Assembly (NCBI RefSeq): GCF_016937515.1
Contig: NZ_JAFHKM010000001.1
Span: 1-15,113 of the forward strand
Length of the DNA: 15,113 nt
Reading direction: 5' to 3'
Origin: Cohnella algarum
Lineage (GTDB): Bacteria; Bacillota; Bacilli; Paenibacillales; Paenibacillaceae
Below the pieces are notes generated by a model. The model was given only the letters and a program-made list of their open reading frames with translations. It did not search any database and was not told the origin of the DNA. The position numbers and the translations under genes are program-made. This document shows, piece by piece, positions 8,542 to 15,113 of the stretch; the first letter of the stretch is position 1, and the number at the start of each line of letters is the position of its first letter.

Positions 8542-9103
8542 CTATTCCACTCGGCTTTTATACGTGGTCGGCGACTGCGTCACGTTGGCGATAAAGACGG
8601 AAACCTCGGAAACGGGAATTCCGGTCGTCTGCTCCAAATGTTCGGATACGGCTTTTTGCATTTCTTCGGATATCGAAGGAATGGAGTTTTCCCCGTCGAC
8701 GAAAGCGCGGATCATGATTTGCAGGCCGGATTCGGAAGCGCGGACCCGCGCGCGCAAATCCTTGACGCCCGGGAACGGGATGCGGCCTTGAGCGCCAAAT
8801 TCTCGATCGTCTCGACCGAAATGCGAATATCTCCGTGCTCGGTGCGCTGAGTGATCGACTCGGACGAGCCGCCGGTGCGCCGAAACGAAACGACGAACAG
8901 CCGGAAGCTGATCAAAAACAGCACGACGCCGACCGCGATGACCGATGCCTGAACCGCCCGTAGCCTCCCGCGGCCTCCTCGACGAACTGCTTCAGCCATT
9001 CCGTATCGAAGCCGCCCAGCGCGACGACGACGGCGATTACGGAAGCGGCGCCCACCGCCAGCGTGTATAAAAATAACAGCAGCCTGTCCAGCATTCTAAT
9101 CAA
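8542..9103 (-). CDS. amaP: AmaP, alkaline shock response membrane anchor protein (frameshifted)
   Basis: AmaP anchors the soluble Asp23 protein at the membrane (known from Staphylococcus). Two membrane segments are visible: LDRLLLFLYTLAVGAASVIA, continuing VVVALGG, and SVIAVGVVLFLISFRLFVVS. An Asp23-like domain follows: RTEHGDIRISVETIENLALK, then ASESGLQIMIRAFVDGENSI, IPVSEVSVFIANV, ending SRVE-TAG at 8542-8544. Start TTG at 9101-9103, seven bases after GGAGGAG; an ATG three codons later (9092-9094) is possible. Two or three single-base losses (near 8957 and 8780) split it into three frames. The reconstructed length is about 188 residues, normal for the family. It sits between asp23 and DUF2273, its usual place. 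Confidence 0.87.
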
Positions 9104-9147
9104 CGACAGTCTCCTCCAGTCTCGACGCGCGTATGCCCCGCCTTACG

Positions 9148-9196
9148 AAAAGGCGCCGAAGCTCGGCCTCCCCCTGGGTTCGGCCGCTACGGCGCC
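9148..9196 (-). terminator. Weak hairpin with short T run between asp23 and amaP
   Basis: In the 140 bp gap after asp23 the minus strand contains AGGCCGAGCTTCGGCGCCTT, a short stem with a two-base bulge (9151-9169) followed by TTTT (9148-9151). A second GGCGCC at 9191-9196 could pair with the distal arm and form an alternative stem. It may reduce transcription from the abundant asp23 message into amaP, or act in processing. Only the repeat structure is seen. Confidence 0.35.
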
Positions 9197-9244
9197 GTCA
9201 TCCGCATTCCGGTAATCGCTTACCTCAGGGAATCCCGGGGGGCG

Positions 9245-9652
9245 CTATCGGACACGCGCATGCGAATCGTCTTCTTCCGGTTTCTCCGGAGTTTTGAAAT
9301 GAACGTCGTGAATATGTACATTCACTTCCACCACGTTCAGCCCCGTCATCGTTTCGATCGAACGCTTGACGTTGCGCTGAATTTCAGCCGCGATTTCGGG
9401 AATGCGCCTGCCATATTCGACGACGATATTGACGTCGACCGCCGCTTCGCGCTGGCCGACTTCGACTTTCACGCCTTTGGACAAATTTTTGCGTCCGAGA
9501 AGTTCCGCAATTCCGGAGGAGATACCGCCGCTCATTCCGGCAACGCCTTCCACTTCGACCGTCGCGAGACCGGCGATCACCTCGATGACTTCCGGCGCGA
9601 TTTGAATGGTACCCATTTCCGTGCGTTCGTAATCGGTCACCAATGTTTCCAT
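9245..9652 (-). CDS. asp23: Asp23/Gls24 family envelope stress protein
   Basis: A soluble protein of the Asp23/Gls24 (DUF322) family, linked to cell-envelope stress and alkaline shock and held at the membrane by AmaP. The family core is visible: GTIQIAPEVIEVIAGLATVE, VEGVAGMSGGISSGIAELLG, KGVKVEVGQREAAVDVNIVV, EYGRRIPEIAAEIQRNVKRS and MTGLNVVEVNVHIHDVHF. The tail is acidic and charged (KPEEDDSHARVR). ATG at 9650-9652 is chosen because a near-perfect AGGAGGTG lies eight bases upstream (9661-9668); an upstream in-frame start has no such site. Length 135 residues, and the only gene in the window that reads through without a frameshift. It has its own promoter and a structured 5' leader. Confidence 0.93.
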   Translation of the reverse strand: METLVTDYERTEMGTIQIAPEVIEVIAGLATVEVEGVAGMSGGISSGIAELLGRKNLSKGVKVEVGQREAAVDVNIVVEYGRRIPEIAAEIQRNVKRSIETMTGLNVVEVNVHIHDVHFKTPEKPEEDDSHARVR

Positions 9653-9724
9653 CGTGAATCCACCTCCTTCAAAATGGTACGGCTCTTCGCCCAAGCATCG
9701 GCTGTCAGAGGCGCCGGCAGCCTC

Positions 9725-9749
9725 GGCATGGCGGCTGGGCCGTCATGCC
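9725..9749 (-). other. Stem-loop in the asp23 leader
   Basis: An 11-bp stem with a three-base loop (GGCATGRCGGC type arms, one G-T wobble) lies in the leader between the asp23 promoter and its ribosome binding site. A second short inverted repeat (GAGGC / GCCTC, about 9708-9724) lies just downstream in the transcript. There is no T run after either, so these are not ordinary terminators. They may stabilise the asp23 message or modulate its translation. Confidence 0.5.
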
Positions 9750-9780
9750 GGATTGGGCCATGCACCTCTTTATTATTCAT

Positions 9781-9809
9781 ACTATAGCATTGCGCGTTGA
9801 TTATGACAA
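9781..9809 (-). promoter_or_regulatory. Sigma-A-like promoter of asp23
   Basis: On the minus strand TTGTCA (9804-9809) and TATAGT (9781-9786) are separated by exactly 17 bp (9787-9803). Each box matches the sigma-A consensus at five of six or four of six positions. The -35 box lies within the last codons of accC and the spacer begins with the accC TAA stop. The start point would be near 9774, giving a leader of about 120 nt before asp23. Confidence 0.72.
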
Positions 9810-11160
9810 ACCGGGATCATAGATATCGTGTTCTTCGAGAAACTTGATATCGAACGTGCCTTTTTGGAACAGGGGATGATCCAGCAGCTTCAGATGAAAA
9901 GGGATCGTCGTTTTGACCCCTTCCACGAAAAACTCCGCGAGGGCCCTCCGTCCGCGAGCGATCGCTTCGCCGCGCGTCGGCGCCCAGACGATCAGCTTCG
10001 CGATCATCGAATCGTAATGCGGCGAGATCGTGTAGTGGGTGTAAGCGCCGCTGTCCACGCGCACGCCGGGACCGCCGGGCGGCAAATAAAAGCCGACGCG
10101 CCCCGGAGACGGCATGAAATTGCGTTCCGGATCTTCCGCATTGATCCGGAATTCGAACGCCCAACCGTCCCATTTGACGTCTTCCTGCGCAAAGGAAAGA
10201 GGCGCTCCTTCGCGACCGAGATCATTTCCTTGATCAGGTCGACGCCCGTGATCATTTCGGTGACGGGGTGTTCGACCTGGATGCGGGTATTCATTTCATA
10301 AAATAAAATTGGCCGTCGGGACCCAGCAAAAACTCGATCGTGCCCGCGCCGCAATAGTCGACGGCTTTGGCCGCCCGTACGGCGGCTTGCCCCATCCGTT
10401 CGCGGAGGGCCGGCGTCATGACCGGGCACGGCGCTTCCTCGACGAGCTTCTGGCGCCGGCGCTGCACCGAGCAGTCCCGTTCGCCGAGGTGAACGACGTT
10501 GCCGTGCTTGTCGGCGATGACCTGAATTTCGACGTGCTTCATGCCGGTCAAATATTTCTCGATATAGACGCCGGAATTGCCGAACGCCTTCTGGGCTTCC
10601 TGCTGGGCGGTCGTAATCTCGCGAACGAGCATTTCTTCGTCGTCCGCAAGGCGAATGCCGCGCCCGCCGCCACCGGCCGTCGCCTTGATGATGACCGGAT
10701 ACCCGATCTCGCGCGCTACCCGGACGGCTTCGTCCAGATCCTCGACCAGGCCGTCGGAACCCGGGATGACCGGAACGTCGGCCTCCTTCATCGTCTGCTT
10801 CGCCACGGACTTGTCGCCCATCCGACTGATCGCTTCGGCGGAAGGGCCGATGAACGTGATGTTGCAGCTTTCGCAAATATCCGCGAAGTCGGCGTTCTCC
10901 GACAGGAAGCCGTAGCCCGGATGAATCGCGTCGCATTCCGTCAGCGTAGCCACGCTCATAATGTTGGTCAAGTTCAAATAGCTGTCTTTGGAGGCCGTCG
11001 GACCGATGCAGTACGCTTCGTCGGCCAAGCGGACGTGCAGCGATTCGCGGTCGGCTTCGGAATAGACCGCGACGGTCGAAATTCCGAGCTCCCGGCACGC
11101 CCGGATAATGCGGACGGCAATCTCGCCGCGGTTGGCCACCAAAATTTTATGGATTTTCAA
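9801..11160 (-). CDS. accC: Acetyl-CoA carboxylase, biotin carboxylase subunit (frameshifted)
   Basis: AccC carboxylates the biotin on AccB using ATP and bicarbonate, the first half-reaction of malonyl-CoA formation for fatty-acid synthesis. The N-terminal domain reads [20 protein letters not shown], then [16 protein letters not shown]. The ATP-grasp domain reads [58 protein letters not shown], and [20 protein letters not shown] with the catalytic metal and Arg region. The C-terminal domain reads [40 protein letters not shown] and [13 protein letters not shown]. Start TTG at 11158-11160 behind an AAGGGGA stretch; TAA at 9801-9803. The reconstructed length is about 453 residues, normal. Two single-base losses, near 10303 and 10212. 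It lies 53 bp after accB. Confidence 0.95.
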
Positions 11161-11213
11161 AACAGGAGATCCCCTTCGTTGATACCAGTTGACGCTCGAA
11201 AGCCGGAAATCCT

Positions 11214-11703
11214 TTATTCCGGTCTGACGAGGAACAGCGGTTGGCCGTACTCGACCAATTGTCCGTTCTCTACAGAATCTCGACGATCTCGCCTTTCACT
11301 TCCGCTTCCAGCGGATTCATCAGCTTCATCGCTTCCAAAATGCAAACGACCGTCTTCTCGGTCACCTTGTCGCCGGCATTGACGAAGCTCGGGGCATCGG
11401 GAGAAGGAGCCCGATAGAACGTTCCCACCATCGGGAAACGATCTTGTGCAGGCCTTCGCGTTCGGAAGACTCGCTCTTGGGCGCTTCCGGGGAAGCCGCC
11501 GCTTGGGCGGGCGCCGCGGCCGGCGCGGATGCCGCCGCGGGCAAGTATGTATGTGCCGCCGGAGCCGTTTGCACGTTGACGACTTCGGTCCGGCCCGGTT
11601 TGCGAATGGCGAGCCTTGCCCCTTCGTTTTCGATTTCCAGCTCTTGAACGGACGTTTGATCCACCAATTTGATCAGTTCTTTGATTTCGCTAAGTTTAAA
11701 CAT
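11214..11703 (-). CDS. accB: Acetyl-CoA carboxylase, biotin carboxyl carrier protein (frameshifted)
   Basis: AccB carries the biotin that shuttles CO2 between AccC and the carboxyltransferase. The N-terminus reads [20 protein letters not shown], then [17 protein letters not shown]. An Ala/Pro-rich flexible linker follows ([20 protein letters not shown]). The biotinyl domain reads [40 protein letters not shown] (the Lys of EAMKL is the biotin site, followed by [10 protein letters not shown]) and [18 protein letters not shown], then TAA at 11214-11216. The reconstructed length is 163 residues, normal. ATG at 11701-11703; an AAGGAG lies 11 bases upstream, slightly far. Two single-base losses, near 11433 and 11273. 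First gene of the accB-accC unit, behind its own promoter. Confidence 0.93.
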
Positions 11704-11770
11704 TGTCTCGGACACTCCTTGGTTCGGGGTTCCTTTGCAGGCCATGCTTGTTCGTTCCCATAACGAAGTT

Positions 11771-11798
11771 ATTATATCACATTCGACTGAAATGGAAA
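11771..11798 (-). promoter_or_regulatory. Putative sigma-A promoter of accB-accC
   Basis: A perfect TATAAT (11771-11776) on the minus strand with TTTCCA (11793-11798) 16 bp upstream as a weak -35 box. The leader before accB would be about 65 nt. No FapR-type operator palindrome was recognised by eye. The -35 box abuts and partly overlaps the terminator stem that closes the spoIIIA operon. Confidence 0.6.
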
Positions 11799-11825
11799 GA
11801 GTCCGGCCTTATGGCCGAACTCTTT
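11796..11825 (-). terminator. Terminator after spoIIIAH (possibly bidirectional)
   Basis: A 13-bp stem with an ATAA loop: arms AAAGAGTTCGGCC and GGCCGGACTCTTT with one G-T pair. The flanking A and T runs are part of the stem, so the structure is symmetrical and could work in both directions. It begins about 20 bp after the spoIIIAH stop and separates the sporulation operon from accB-accC. Confidence 0.78.
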
Positions 11826-11844
11826 GCCGCAGCGCGCCGTTCGT

Positions 11845-12573
11845 TCAAGGAATGTATTGCACGGTCAGCCTGTCGGGCGAAACCTCCAGCTCCTTCATGG
11901 CAAGCTCGACGATGGTTACGGCTTCGTCCTTCTCCAGCTTGTCGGCCTGAACAACCACCTTGTAGTTGCTTTCTTCCTCTTCCACGACGACGTTGCCGTA
12001 GGTGGCGACCAACTTTTCCTCCAGGGAAGTCATCCGCTCTTCGATCGCGTCGAGCCGGCTCAGCTCCTCCATCGCGGACTGGGCTTCCTCGGGCGTCGTG
12101 TTTTTGCTGTCGGCGATAATCGCGTTCAGCCGTTCCTGCTCTGCGAGTAATTTTCCAATCTTTCAAGCGCGATCCGATCGATATATTCCCTGCCGCCAAA
12201 TTGTTGTTCATTCCGTTCAGCACGGCTTCGTCTCCGGACGCCCGTTTCGGGTTCCGCCGCCGACTCTTCGCCGCGCTTCCCGCTTCCGGCGACGGCTGCT
12301 CCCGGAAGCCGGATCGCCGGATTCGGAAGGCTCTTCGCGCCCGTTTGCGAATCGGGAGAGGCGACGGGGAGGCCCCGGCTTCGGTTTCATCGCCGTATGC
12401 TCCGTCGACTGCGTGATTTCCACGCCGCTTCGGGATCCGCCTGGGCATACCCGCGGCCTGGTCGGCCGTCTGTCCGGCCGGATTGACGTCCTCCGTAAAC
12501 AGGTAGTATGCCGACAGAATGACATCAAACTGAGCATCGACACCAGCCAAATCGTTTGCCTTTTGTTGTTCAA
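11845..12573 (-). CDS. spoIIIAH: Stage III sporulation protein AH, SpoIIIAH (frameshifted)
   Basis: SpoIIIAH is a mother-cell membrane protein whose extracellular domain binds forespore SpoIIQ to build the channel across the intermembrane space during engulfment. The N-terminus reads MNNKRQTIWLVSMLSLM followed by VILSAYYLFTEDVNPAGQTA, the typical single membrane segment and start of the linker. The C-terminal ring-building domain reads ALERLENYSQEQERLNAIIA, DSKNTTPEEAQSAMEELSRL, EERMTSLEEKLVATYGNVVV and ends ELEVSPDRLTVQYIP, the family signature, with TGA at 11845-11847. The linker between about residues 35 and 130 is of low complexity and its frame is hard to fix, because at least four single-base losses occur. 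Start TTG at 12571-12573 with AAGGAGAG close upstream. The reconstructed length is about 245 residues. Confidence 0.88.
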
Positions 12574-12661
12574 TGGCTCTCCTTGCCTCCTTGGATTTTG
12601 GGCTTTTTTTGAACCGCCCCGGATGGGCTGCGTTATTCGATTGTGCGTTTATTTCGTCTCC

Positions 12662-13308
12662 TTATTGCTTGCGCGGAACGACCGATATCCGGTGGATCGG
12701 GACGTCCAGTCCCCGGAAACCGCTTCGGCGATCAGCTTGTGCACGGTGGCGTTTTCCCCGCCTTTGGCTACGATCAGCACGCCCGGACGCGAGGCTTGAT
12801 TTTTCTTGACCACGATCGGCGTCTGGCTGCCCGACACTTCGTACAGGACGACCTGGCCGTCCCTCGTCACGTCGGTAATGTGCCGCTTGGCCCCGTTGCG
12901 GTCGGACTCTTCGGTAATCGTCGACGTATCCCGTTCGTTCTGCTGAACGACCGTCTCCTCCGTCGATTCCACGGTAACCATCACGTCCGCCGTCCCGACG
13001 CCGACCATGTTTTCGAGCATCTCCTTCAGCCGGGTTTCCAGCGTCGTTTCGATTTCGACGAACGGATCGTCGACCCGGGCCGCTCCCGCGGTCATCGTCT
13101 GCTGCTCGGGCGAATCGTTGTCGCCCAGCGGAGCGTAATCTTTGTCGCCCGACGGATCGATCGTCTTCACGTTGAGGAGATTGGCGACGAGAATGAGGGC
13201 GGCTCCGATGAGCCCAATCAGCACGAGCCAGCGGAACGCCTTGACCCGGCGCGGTCCTCCCGGTCCTCCTCCGATGAACGTTTCCAACTGCTGCAGCCAT
13301 TTTGCCAT
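12662..13308 (-). CDS. spoIIIAG: Stage III sporulation protein AG, SpoIIIAG (frameshifted near its end)
   Basis: SpoIIIAG is a ring-forming component of the SpoIIIA-SpoIIQ channel in the mother-cell membrane. It begins MAKWLQQLETFIGGGPGGPR, followed by one membrane segment (RWLVLIGLIGAALILVANLL). An Asp/Ser-rich linker comes next, then the ring-building domain with VEIETTLETRLKEMLENMVG, VGTADVMVTVESTEETVVQQ, GSQTPIVVKKNQASRPGVLI and VAKGGENATVHKLIAEAV. One missing base near 12718 must be restored to give the normal end GLDVPIHRISVVPRKQ with TAA at 12662-12664. Length 215 residues. ATG at 13306-13308 follows AGGGGGTG. It lies 11 bp after spoIIIAF and 88 bp before spoIIIAH. Confidence 0.93.
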
Positions 13309-13319
13309 GGAACACCCCC

Positions 13320-14047
13320 TTATCCCGAATTTCCGCCGCCGGCCTCCGTCACGACCGCGATGCGGTCGGCCGAAACCCCCCACCGCGCGGCGAGCTGCGC
13401 GGCAATCTTTTGCCTCGTCCGGCTGTCGGCCTCCGATTCGCCCTCAAGCCGTTCCGGGGAAGCTTGTTCCGGTTCGACGCCCGCTCCGTTTTCGGCGAAG
13501 ACGGGCAACTCGTCCGTCCCGATCCGGACGTCGACGGGCGCTACCGGCTCCACTTCCGCAATGCCTCTGCCCGGCGACGATGCCGGGCCGGCAGGCTCGG
13601 CGGGGGCGGCGAGAACGAGCGTTATCCCCGCAACCCGCTGCCTTCCGGCGTCGTTTCGACGTCCACCTCCACCCGGCGGACGTCCACCCCTTGTTCCCGT
13701 TCCACTTCGCGCTCGATCTCCCCGGCAAGCCGATCCGTCGCGAGCGTTGCCGCCCGCTCCGCCCACACCGCCTGCAGCCGCTCGCCGTCTTCCCGGATGC
13801 GGGCCAGCTCGTCCGCCGACGACTCCGGCGAGCGGCTTGCCGATTCGATCCCCATCGCCAGCCGTTCCCCGAAATCGCCGCGTATCCATTGCAGGAGCGG
13901 CGTCACCATCGTCAGCAGAATGAACAATCCCGCGACGAGCCGGACATAGCGCTGCATCACCCGGTTCGGCAACAGAAGGTCGGCGAGCGAAGCGAGCAGC
14001 ACGACGGCGATGATTTGCTGAAGCCACTTGGCCAGCGCGTCGATCAT
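13320..14047 (-). CDS. spoIIIAF: Stage III sporulation protein AF, SpoIIIAF (one frameshift)
   Basis: SpoIIIAF is a membrane component of the SpoIIIA complex. The N-terminus MIDALAKWLQQIIAVVLLAS, LADLLLPNRVMQRYVRLVAG and LFILLTMVTPLLQWI contains two membrane segments and is characteristic of the family. A helical Glu/Arg-rich region follows (ADELARIREDGERLQAVWAE), then GEIEREVEREQGVDVRRVEV, typical for SpoIIIAF. A missing base near 13636 produces a premature stop after GSGLRG. Restoring it continues ITLVLAAPAEPAGPASSPGR through an acidic Pro/Glu-rich section to RQKIAAQLAARWGVSADRIA and GGGNSG-TAA (13320-13322). The reconstructed length is about 242 residues, a little longer than in Bacillus. 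ATG at 14045-14047 with GGGAGGTG seven bases upstream. It lies between AE and AG as usual. Confidence 0.92.
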
Positions 14048-14066
14048 GCGTTCACCTCCCGCGTCG

Positions 14067-15113
14067 TCAGCGCAGCATCACCGAAGCGTTGCCCGCCGTC
14101 AAAATAATCGTCACGGCAAGGAAGAACATCAGCCCGACCGAAGCCAGCGCGGCAAAGACGTAAATGAGCGTTTTCCCGATCGTTTGCAGGCAGCCCGCGA
14201 TCGGCGAGTCCCCGAGCGGCTGCAAAACGGCTGCCGACAAGTTGTAAATCAGCGCCAGCGTCAAAATCTTGATCGCCGGGAACGCGCACAGAAAGAGCAA
14301 AATGATGACTCCCGTAAGTCCGACCGTTTTTGACGAGCAGGCTGGCCGACAAAACGGTATCCCCGCGTCGGAAAACATTCTGCCGACGACGGGCACGAAA
14401 TTTCCCGTGACGAACTTGGTCGTCTTGAGCACGATCCCGTCCGCCACCGCCCCGGTCGCCCCCTGAACCGAAAGAACGCCGAGAAACAACGTGAGCAGGA
14501 TGCCCAGCATGCTGACGCTGACGCTGCGAAGCAAATTGGCGAGCTGCGTCACCTTGTACCGGTCCGACACGGCGCTGGCCAAATGCAGGACGGCGGAAAA
14601 GAACAGCAGCGGAAAGACGACCAGGTGAATGAGCGTGCCGATCGAGTGAATCATGAACACGATCAGCGGATGCATGACCGCGACGGTCGTGACCCCTCCC
14701 GAACCGGCAAGCAGCGTCAGCAGCAGCGGGACCATCGCCAGCATGAACTGCACCATGCCGCTGATCGCTTCCTCCGCGTAGGCCGTGGCGCTGCGGAAGC
14801 TGTTGACGGCGATGATGAGGAGCACGATGTACGCGATCGAATAGGCGACCCGGCTGACCGCGTTCCGCTCGAACGCGTTTTGCATCGTTCCAGGATCATC
14901 GCGAACACGGCGAGCAGCACGATCGTCACGACGAGCTTGCCGCTGTACAGCAGCTCGTGAAGGAAGTACCGCGCGAGTCCTCCGAGCGCCTGGGAAACAC
15001 TCCAGGGCTTCCCTTCCGGAAACATCATTTGACTGAGTTCCGGTATTTGTCCTTCCGGAAAGTAGCCGCCGTATTCGCGCCCCAGCTTGTTCCAAAATTG
15101 CTCGATCTGGCTC
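14067..15113 (-). CDS. spoIIIAE: Stage III sporulation protein AE, SpoIIIAE (partial, frameshifted)
   Basis: C-terminal roughly 350 residues of SpoIIIAE, the polytopic membrane protein of the SpoIIIA channel complex. The N-terminus lies beyond the right edge. The visible protein starts SQIEQFWNKLGREYGGYFPE, a soluble region, then has about seven hydrophobic segments, among them LVVTIVLLAVFAMILE, RVAYSIAYIVLLIIAVNSF, FMLAMVPLLLTLLAGSGG, LIHLVVFPLLFFSAVLHLA, MLGILLTLFLGVLSVQG, TGVIILLFLCAFPAIKILTL and LASVGLMFFLAVTIILTAG. The family-typical block DGIVLKTTKFVTGNFVPVVG, followed by RMFSDAGDTVLSASLLVKN, is present. Stop TGA at 14067-14069, 19 bp before spoIIIAF. At least three frame breaks, near 14883, 14368 and 14328. 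The operon promoter (sigma-E dependent in Bacillus) is outside the window. Confidence 0.92.
   Translation of the reverse strand, partial: EPDRAILEQAGARIRRLLSGRTNTGTQSNDVSGREALECFPGARRTRAVLPSRAAVQRQARRDDRAARRVRDDPGTMQNAFERNAVSRVAYSIAYIVLLIIAVNSFRSATAYAEEAISGMVQFMLAMVPLLLTLLAGSGGVTTVAVMHPLIVFMIHSIGTLIHLVVFPLLFFSAVLHLASAVSDRYKVTQLANLLRSVSVSMLGILLTLFLGVLSVQGATGAVADGIVLKTTKFVTGNFVPVVGRMFSDAGIPFCRPACSSKTVGLTGVIILLFLCAFPAIKILTLALIYNLSAAVLQPLGDSPIAGCLQTIGKTLIYVFAALASVGLMFFLAVTIILTAGNASVMLR

Noticed and set aside
10004..11098. Minus-strand open frame of about 364 codons overlapping accC in another frame
   Set aside because: Only a short part near its end ([14 protein letters not shown]) is real accC protein; the rest is an out-of-frame reading joined by the frameshift near 10303.
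10309..11382. Plus-strand open frame (about 357 codons) opposite accC
   Set aside because: Shadow of accC, whose reading is supported by ATP-grasp motifs over its full length.
12643..13923. Long plus-strand open frame (about 426 codons) opposite spoIIIAG/spoIIIAF
   Set aside because: Composition is Arg/Pro/Ser-rich and it mirrors the codon pattern of the well-supported minus-strand sporulation genes.
891..14070. Programmed ribosomal frameshifting as an explanation for the broken genes
   Set aside because: There are far too many sites, in unrelated genes, without common slippery sequences or downstream structures; sequencing deletions explain them better.
1..15113. CRISPR arrays, tRNA or rRNA genes, toxin-antitoxin or restriction systems, prophage genes
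   Set aside because: None seen: no regularly spaced repeats, no cloverleaf or rRNA-like stretches, and no protein motifs of such systems on either strand.

Overview
The window is a chromosomal segment of a GC-rich, endospore-forming Firmicute, most likely a member of the Paenibacillaceae (Paenibacillus, Cohnella or Thermobacillus type). The basis is the spoIIIA sporulation genes, the accB-accC / asp23-amaP-DUF2273 / nusB-folD-xseA-xseB-ispA-dxs-tlyA gene order, strong AGGAGG-type ribosome binding sites, and frequent TTG or GTG starts. Genus and species cannot be decided from the sequence alone. All chromosomal genes lie on the minus strand, so transcription runs from the right edge towards the left. 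Only the partial transposase at the left edge is on the plus strand.

Layout in transcription order (right to left). (1) The end of the spoIIIA operon: spoIIIAE (cut by the window edge), spoIIIAF, spoIIIAG, spoIIIAH, closed by a hairpin terminator at 11796-11825. (2) accB and accC, the biotin carrier and biotin carboxylase of acetyl-CoA carboxylase, behind their own promoter. (3) asp23, amaP and a DUF2273 membrane protein, the alkaline-shock/envelope-stress cluster, behind a sigma-A-like promoter (TTGTCA-17-TATAGT) that overlaps the accC stop codon. (4) nusB, folD, xseA, xseB and ispA in a tightly coupled series (NusB antitermination factor, one-carbon folate enzyme, exonuclease VII subunits, farnesyl diphosphate synthase), closed by a strong terminator at 4095-4150. 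(5) A gene-free gap of about 400 bp, then dxs and tlyA behind an extended -10 promoter. (6) A small unrecognised one-TM protein gene whose 3' part is cut off by an IS5-like insertion sequence running off the left edge.

The most striking property is that almost every gene is broken by single-base frameshifts. I count about 45 to 50 across roughly 12.5 kb, nearly all restored by adding one base and many at short runs of identical bases. They affect genes expected to be essential (dxs, accB, accC). Protein-level conservation across each break is intact. The likely cause is uncorrected deletion errors in the sequence rather than gene decay. Features below are given as whole genes reconstructed across the frameshifts. 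Only asp23 reads through without a break.

I found no novel defence system, CRISPR array, RNA gene or prophage. The points worth a second look are the frameshift pattern, the IS-truncated gene, the leader hairpins and the overlapping terminator/promoter arrangement.
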